Shown in pieces: positions 5,961 through 6,638 of a stretch of 6,638 nt of DNA. Made by a program: the position numbers and the translations under genes. Position 1 is the first letter of the stretch. The number at the start of each line of letters is the position of its first letter. Source of the DNA: Opitutia bacterium (GTDB lineage Bacteria; Verrucomicrobiota; Verrucomicrobiia; Opitutales; Opitutaceae); contig JANXWT010000319.1 in assembly GCA_025351035.1 (NCBI GenBank), positions 1-6,638 on the forward strand, in the 5' to 3' direction. The notes below the pieces were generated by a model. The model saw only the letters and a program-made list of their open reading frames with translations. It had not been told where the DNA came from and made no database searches.

Positions 5961-5965
5961 TGCGC
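5947..5965. repeat. Hairpin C, diverged copy of hairpin A
   Basis: GGGCGCAG (5947-5954) is identical to the left arm of hairpin A and is followed by a 5-base loop (CGCGA) and CTGCGC (5960-5965). Six base pairs form perfectly. The outer two positions that pair in hairpin A are lost here (AC instead of CC). Confidence 0.55.
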
Positions 5966-6008
5966 ACCTGCTATCAGATCGGACACGGCAGCATGCATGG
6001 CGCGCGGG

Positions 6009-6638
6009 CTAGAGGTGCCGGGGCTTGCGCTCGAGCGGGTGACGGATGGTCGAGACAGCGCCGCCGCCGGTGCGATCAAGCAACGTCACCTCGCCACCGA
6101 GGCTGCGCATCGCTTGGCGGGCGACGGTGAGCCCCATGCCGACGCCGACGGTGTGTTTGGAGCTGATAAACGGTTCGAACGCGTGGTCGCGGATCTTGGG
6201 GTCGAGCCCACGGCCGCGGTCCTCGACGTGGACGAGGAGGAACTTGCCGTCGTCGCTATTGCTGGTCATTTCGGTGCGGATATTGATGGAGCGCCGGTGG
6301 TCCGGGGCGTCGTGGTAGCTTTCCCACGCGTTGATGAGCAGCTTGGCCACGGCATCCTCGAAGACCTCGGAATTGGTCTCGATGGCCAGGTCGCCGGCGG
6401 GGTTCTCGACGGTGACGGGCTGGTCGATCTTAAATTCGGTTTGATAGCGGCGGATCGAATTATCGAGCAGGCGCGGGAGATTTTGCGGGCCGAGTGGCGG
6501 GCGGTTTTTGACGACGAGGGTGGTAAGCTGCTTGATGATGGCGACGATCCGGTGGACGGCGTCCTCAAGGTGCTGGGCATTTTTGCGGACGAGCTCGGGT
6601 TTTTCGTGATAGGTTTTGATGAGGTCGACGTAGCCGAT
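6009..6638 (-). CDS. Sensor histidine kinase, C-terminal part (runs off the right edge)
   Basis: The frame is open from the window edge for 209 residues to a TAG at 6009-6011. It opens with IGYVDLIKTYHEKPELVRKN and continues LEDAVHRIVAIIKQLTTLV, the end of a dimerisation and phosphoacceptor helix pair. The phosphoacceptor histidine should lie just beyond the edge, because in this family H-E-x-x-N-x-L-x-x-I is followed directly by IxGY. The GHKL ATPase domain follows: N box LLINAWESY with Asn103, G1 box EDRGRGL with Asp140, F box FEPFISSK at 154-161 and G2 box GVGMGLTVA at 165-173. It ends GGAVSTIRHPLERKPRHL, with no fused receiver domain after the kinase. The enzyme should autophosphorylate and pass phosphate to a response regulator that is not in this window. 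The sensor part is missing, so the signal is unknown. An in-frame GTG at 6350 lies inside the N box and is not a start. Confidence 0.95.
   Translation of the reverse strand: MGYVDLIKTYHEKPELVRKNAQHLEDAVHRIVAIIKQLTTLVVKNRPPLGPQNLPRLLDNSIRRYQTEFKIDQPVTVENPAGDLAIETNSEVFEDAVAKLLINAWESYHDAPDHRRSINIRTEMTSNSDDGKFLLVHVEDRGRGLDPKIRDHAFEPFISSKHTVGVGMGLTVARQAMRSLGGEVTLLDRTGGGAVSTIRHPLERKPRHL

Noticed and set aside
5110..5967. A 285-codon minus-strand frame overlapping proC in a different frame
   Set aside because: Ser/Pro/Arg-rich low-complexity product. proC in the overlapping frame has every family motif.
6030..6035. A CTCGAG site, which would be the target if the methyltransferase were PaeR7I-like
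   Set aside because: A single six-base site in 6.6 kb says nothing about enzyme specificity.
1..6638. tRNA, rRNA, CRISPR arrays, transposases, integrases or a defence cluster beyond the methyltransferase
   Set aside because: None is visible on either strand. The rest of the coding content is ordinary chromosomal genes plus two unknowns.

Overview
The window reads as a chromosomal stretch from a GC-rich Gram-negative bacterium. A lipobox-bearing FKBP lipoprotein and a LolA-like exported protein point to an outer membrane. Several convincing starts lack a Shine-Dalgarno sequence, and two small proteins are unfamiliar. My best guess is Verrucomicrobiota, Opitutaceae-like, but this is an inference from style and gene mix, not from a marker gene.

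Layout, left to right. (1) Positions 1-1823 are compositionally foreign: 31 of 60 bases are G/C in 421-480, against 45 of 60 in 3481-3540. This part holds the possible tail of an upstream gene (2-160) and a complete gamma-type N6-adenine DNA methyltransferase (171-1823). Together they look like the end of a Type II restriction-modification module. (2) A 161-residue protein of unknown function runs on the minus strand (1839-2324), tail to tail with the methyltransferase. (3) After a 155-bp divergent intergenic region with a hairpin and a candidate promoter come a secreted FKBP-type prolyl isomerase lipoprotein (2480-3238) and a YfcD-like Nudix hydrolase (3295-3828), both on the plus strand. (4) A 79-residue Trp-rich unknown (3803-4042, minus) overlaps the Nudix tail. 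(5) A signal-peptide-bearing LolA-like protein (4141-4998, plus) has a Pro/Lys/Glu-rich tail. (6) proC (5027-5836, minus) converges on it. (7) A 172-bp palindrome-rich spacer carries two related 5-nt-loop hairpins and a competing 9-bp stem. (8) The C-terminal 209 residues of a sensor histidine kinase (6009-6638, minus) run off the right edge, cut just after the expected phosphoacceptor helix.

Most genes right of 1823 look like ordinary core-genome housekeeping and do not form one pathway: periplasmic folding (FKBP), nucleotide or diphosphate clean-up (Nudix), envelope lipid or lipoprotein handling (LolA-like), proline synthesis (ProC) and signalling (kinase). The parts worth a second look are the restriction-modification remnant at the composition step, including the possible endonuclease tail and a G7 tract in the methyltransferase, and the structured spacer between the kinase and proC. 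I see no convincing new multi-gene system. No tRNA, rRNA, CRISPR array or transposase is visible.
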